Shown: piece after piece, positions 33,709-34,187 of the stretch | How the letters are laid out: every line of letters begins with the position of its first letter | Numbering within the stretch: the stretch's first letter is position 1 | From: Eubacteriaceae bacterium | GTDB lineage: Bacteria > Bacillota > Clostridia > Eubacteriales > Anaerofustaceae | Direction: 5' to 3' | Length of the DNA stretch: 34,187 bases | NCBI GenBank assembly: GCA_009782875.1 | Contig: WRIE01000036.1 | Coordinates: forward strand, 1-34,187 | Program-made: the position numbers and the translations under genes | Notes under the pieces: model-generated | Seen by the model: only the letters and a program-made list of their open reading frames with translations | Database searches by the model: none | What the model was told of the DNA's origin: nothing

Positions 33709-34117
33709 GATGCGTTGCGCCAAACACACCTTCATCTTTACAGGCAGCCCTTTGCCCTGCAGGCATCCCCGGGGCCCGCGCCAAATGCCAGGCCTTATCC
33801 AGATAAAGCCTGCTGCCAGACGGCTCCGCCAGGCGCAGCTTGCGCGATGCGCCCAAAGGGCGAAGGGCTCCCCTCTGCCAACCACCCCAGAGCCTCCAAC
33901 AAAGCCCCCCTCCCCAGGGCTGCAGGCATATGCCGTATTTGCTTCCATTAATTTACTGTAGGAGATGCGCACTTACGCGTTGCTTGAGCAACGCAACCAA
34001 AGGCCAAGGGCGCAGTTCAAGGGCAGGGCTGGATGGCGGGCGCGCCAAAAAGCCGCCCCCCCTTCCGGGGACCGGCCAACCCGTGCCCATATTGGCCAGC
34101 ATGCCGCTTCTGCGCCG
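33709..34117. repeat. GC-rich repeat region right of the toxin-antitoxin module
   Basis: No gene is supported. TTTACAGGCAGCCCTTT (33737-33753), GCTTGCGCGATGCGCCCAAAGG (ending at about 33859; its first 20 bases match the hairpin right arm at 32816) and CTTCCATTAATT (near 33944) repeat words from 32.35-33.09 kb in the same order. GCGTTGCT and AGCAACGC (33977-33994) form a perfect hairpin followed by CCAAAGG. Confidence 0.55.
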
Positions 34118-34187
34118 CTAGCGGCTGCGCACGTATTCGCGCTGCCTGCCTATCTCCCTCTCTTTCTCTTTTGCTTCTATCCCCCTC
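34118..34187 (-). CDS. C-terminal end of a gene cut by the window edge
   Basis: A minus-strand frame open from the right edge to a TAG at 34118-34120 encodes a highly charged end (EAKEKEREIGRQREYVRSR). It is plausible as the C-terminus of a real protein, but only 22 codons are visible and no family can be named. Confidence 0.3.
   Translation of the reverse strand, partial: RGIEAKEKEREIGRQREYVRSR

Noticed and set aside
1-34187. CRISPR array, tRNA or rRNA genes
   Set aside because: No regularly spaced repeats with unique spacers, no cloverleaf with CCA-proximal T-loop words, and no rRNA signatures were seen on either strand.

Overview
The window looks like an accessory region of a low-to-medium GC Gram-positive anaerobe (Bacillota, probably Clostridia). 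The support is indirect: AGGAGG-type ribosome sites with GTG and TTG starts, TTGACA/TATAAT and TG-extended -10 promoters, CcpA-like (cre) palindromes, a PKTxD-type wall-anchor tail, a lipobox lipoprotein, and typical clostridial mobile elements. Composition is mosaic. About 1-13 kb is AT-rich. The insertion sequences, the group II intron and the right-hand toxin-antitoxin region are GC-rich. I see no tRNA, rRNA or CRISPR array.

Layout. (1) 0.2-2.7 kb: a plus-strand cassette with a membrane-anchored JAMM/MPN metalloprotease and two unrecognised proteins, the second carrying a degenerate HExxH-like motif. (2) 2.9-3.7 kb: a decayed IS630-type transposase. (3) 3.8-4.8 kb: a zinc-ribbon, single-pass membrane protein. 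(4) 5.4-7.2 kb: a membrane M48 metallopeptidase overlapping an unknown helical protein. (5) 7.35-8.06 kb: a relic of an ExeA-like transposition ATPase. (6) 8.2-12.5 kb, minus strand: a translationally coupled three-gene operon built around a 1094-residue TPR-CHAT protease. This is the best candidate for an undescribed, defence-like system. (7) 12.8-22.8 kb: small secreted or membrane proteins (a four-helix protein, a Gly/Tyr-repeat wall-anchored protein, a lipoprotein, a CAP/SCP protein and an Arg-rich secreted protein) separated by relics of IS256, IS1634 and an Opp/Dpp ATPase. Several sit near cre-like palindromes, and one promoter-leader block is present twice in inverted orientation. (8) 23.3-27.8 kb: a tight Hsp70 operon (GrpE-like, DnaK-like, TPR, and a degenerate J domain joined to SEC-C) that ends in a strong terminator. 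(9) 27.9-29.8 kb: a full-length group II intron inserted directly after that terminator. (10) 30.0-31.7 kb: an intact IS1634-family transposase gene. (11) 31.8-33.7 kb: two toxin-antitoxin modules (RelB/YoeB and Phd-YefM/RelE-ParE) embedded in GC-rich, hairpin-forming repeats.

How the parts may work together. The CHAT operon has the arrangement expected of a sensor-protease-target unit: a small first gene, a TPR sensor fused to a His/Cys protease, and a small last gene. The Hsp70 operon appears to be a dedicated chaperone set whose J domain has lost the histidine of HPD. The small secreted proteins may form a catabolite-responsive cell-surface regulon. These functional links are inference; the family assignments rest on motifs visible in the sequence.
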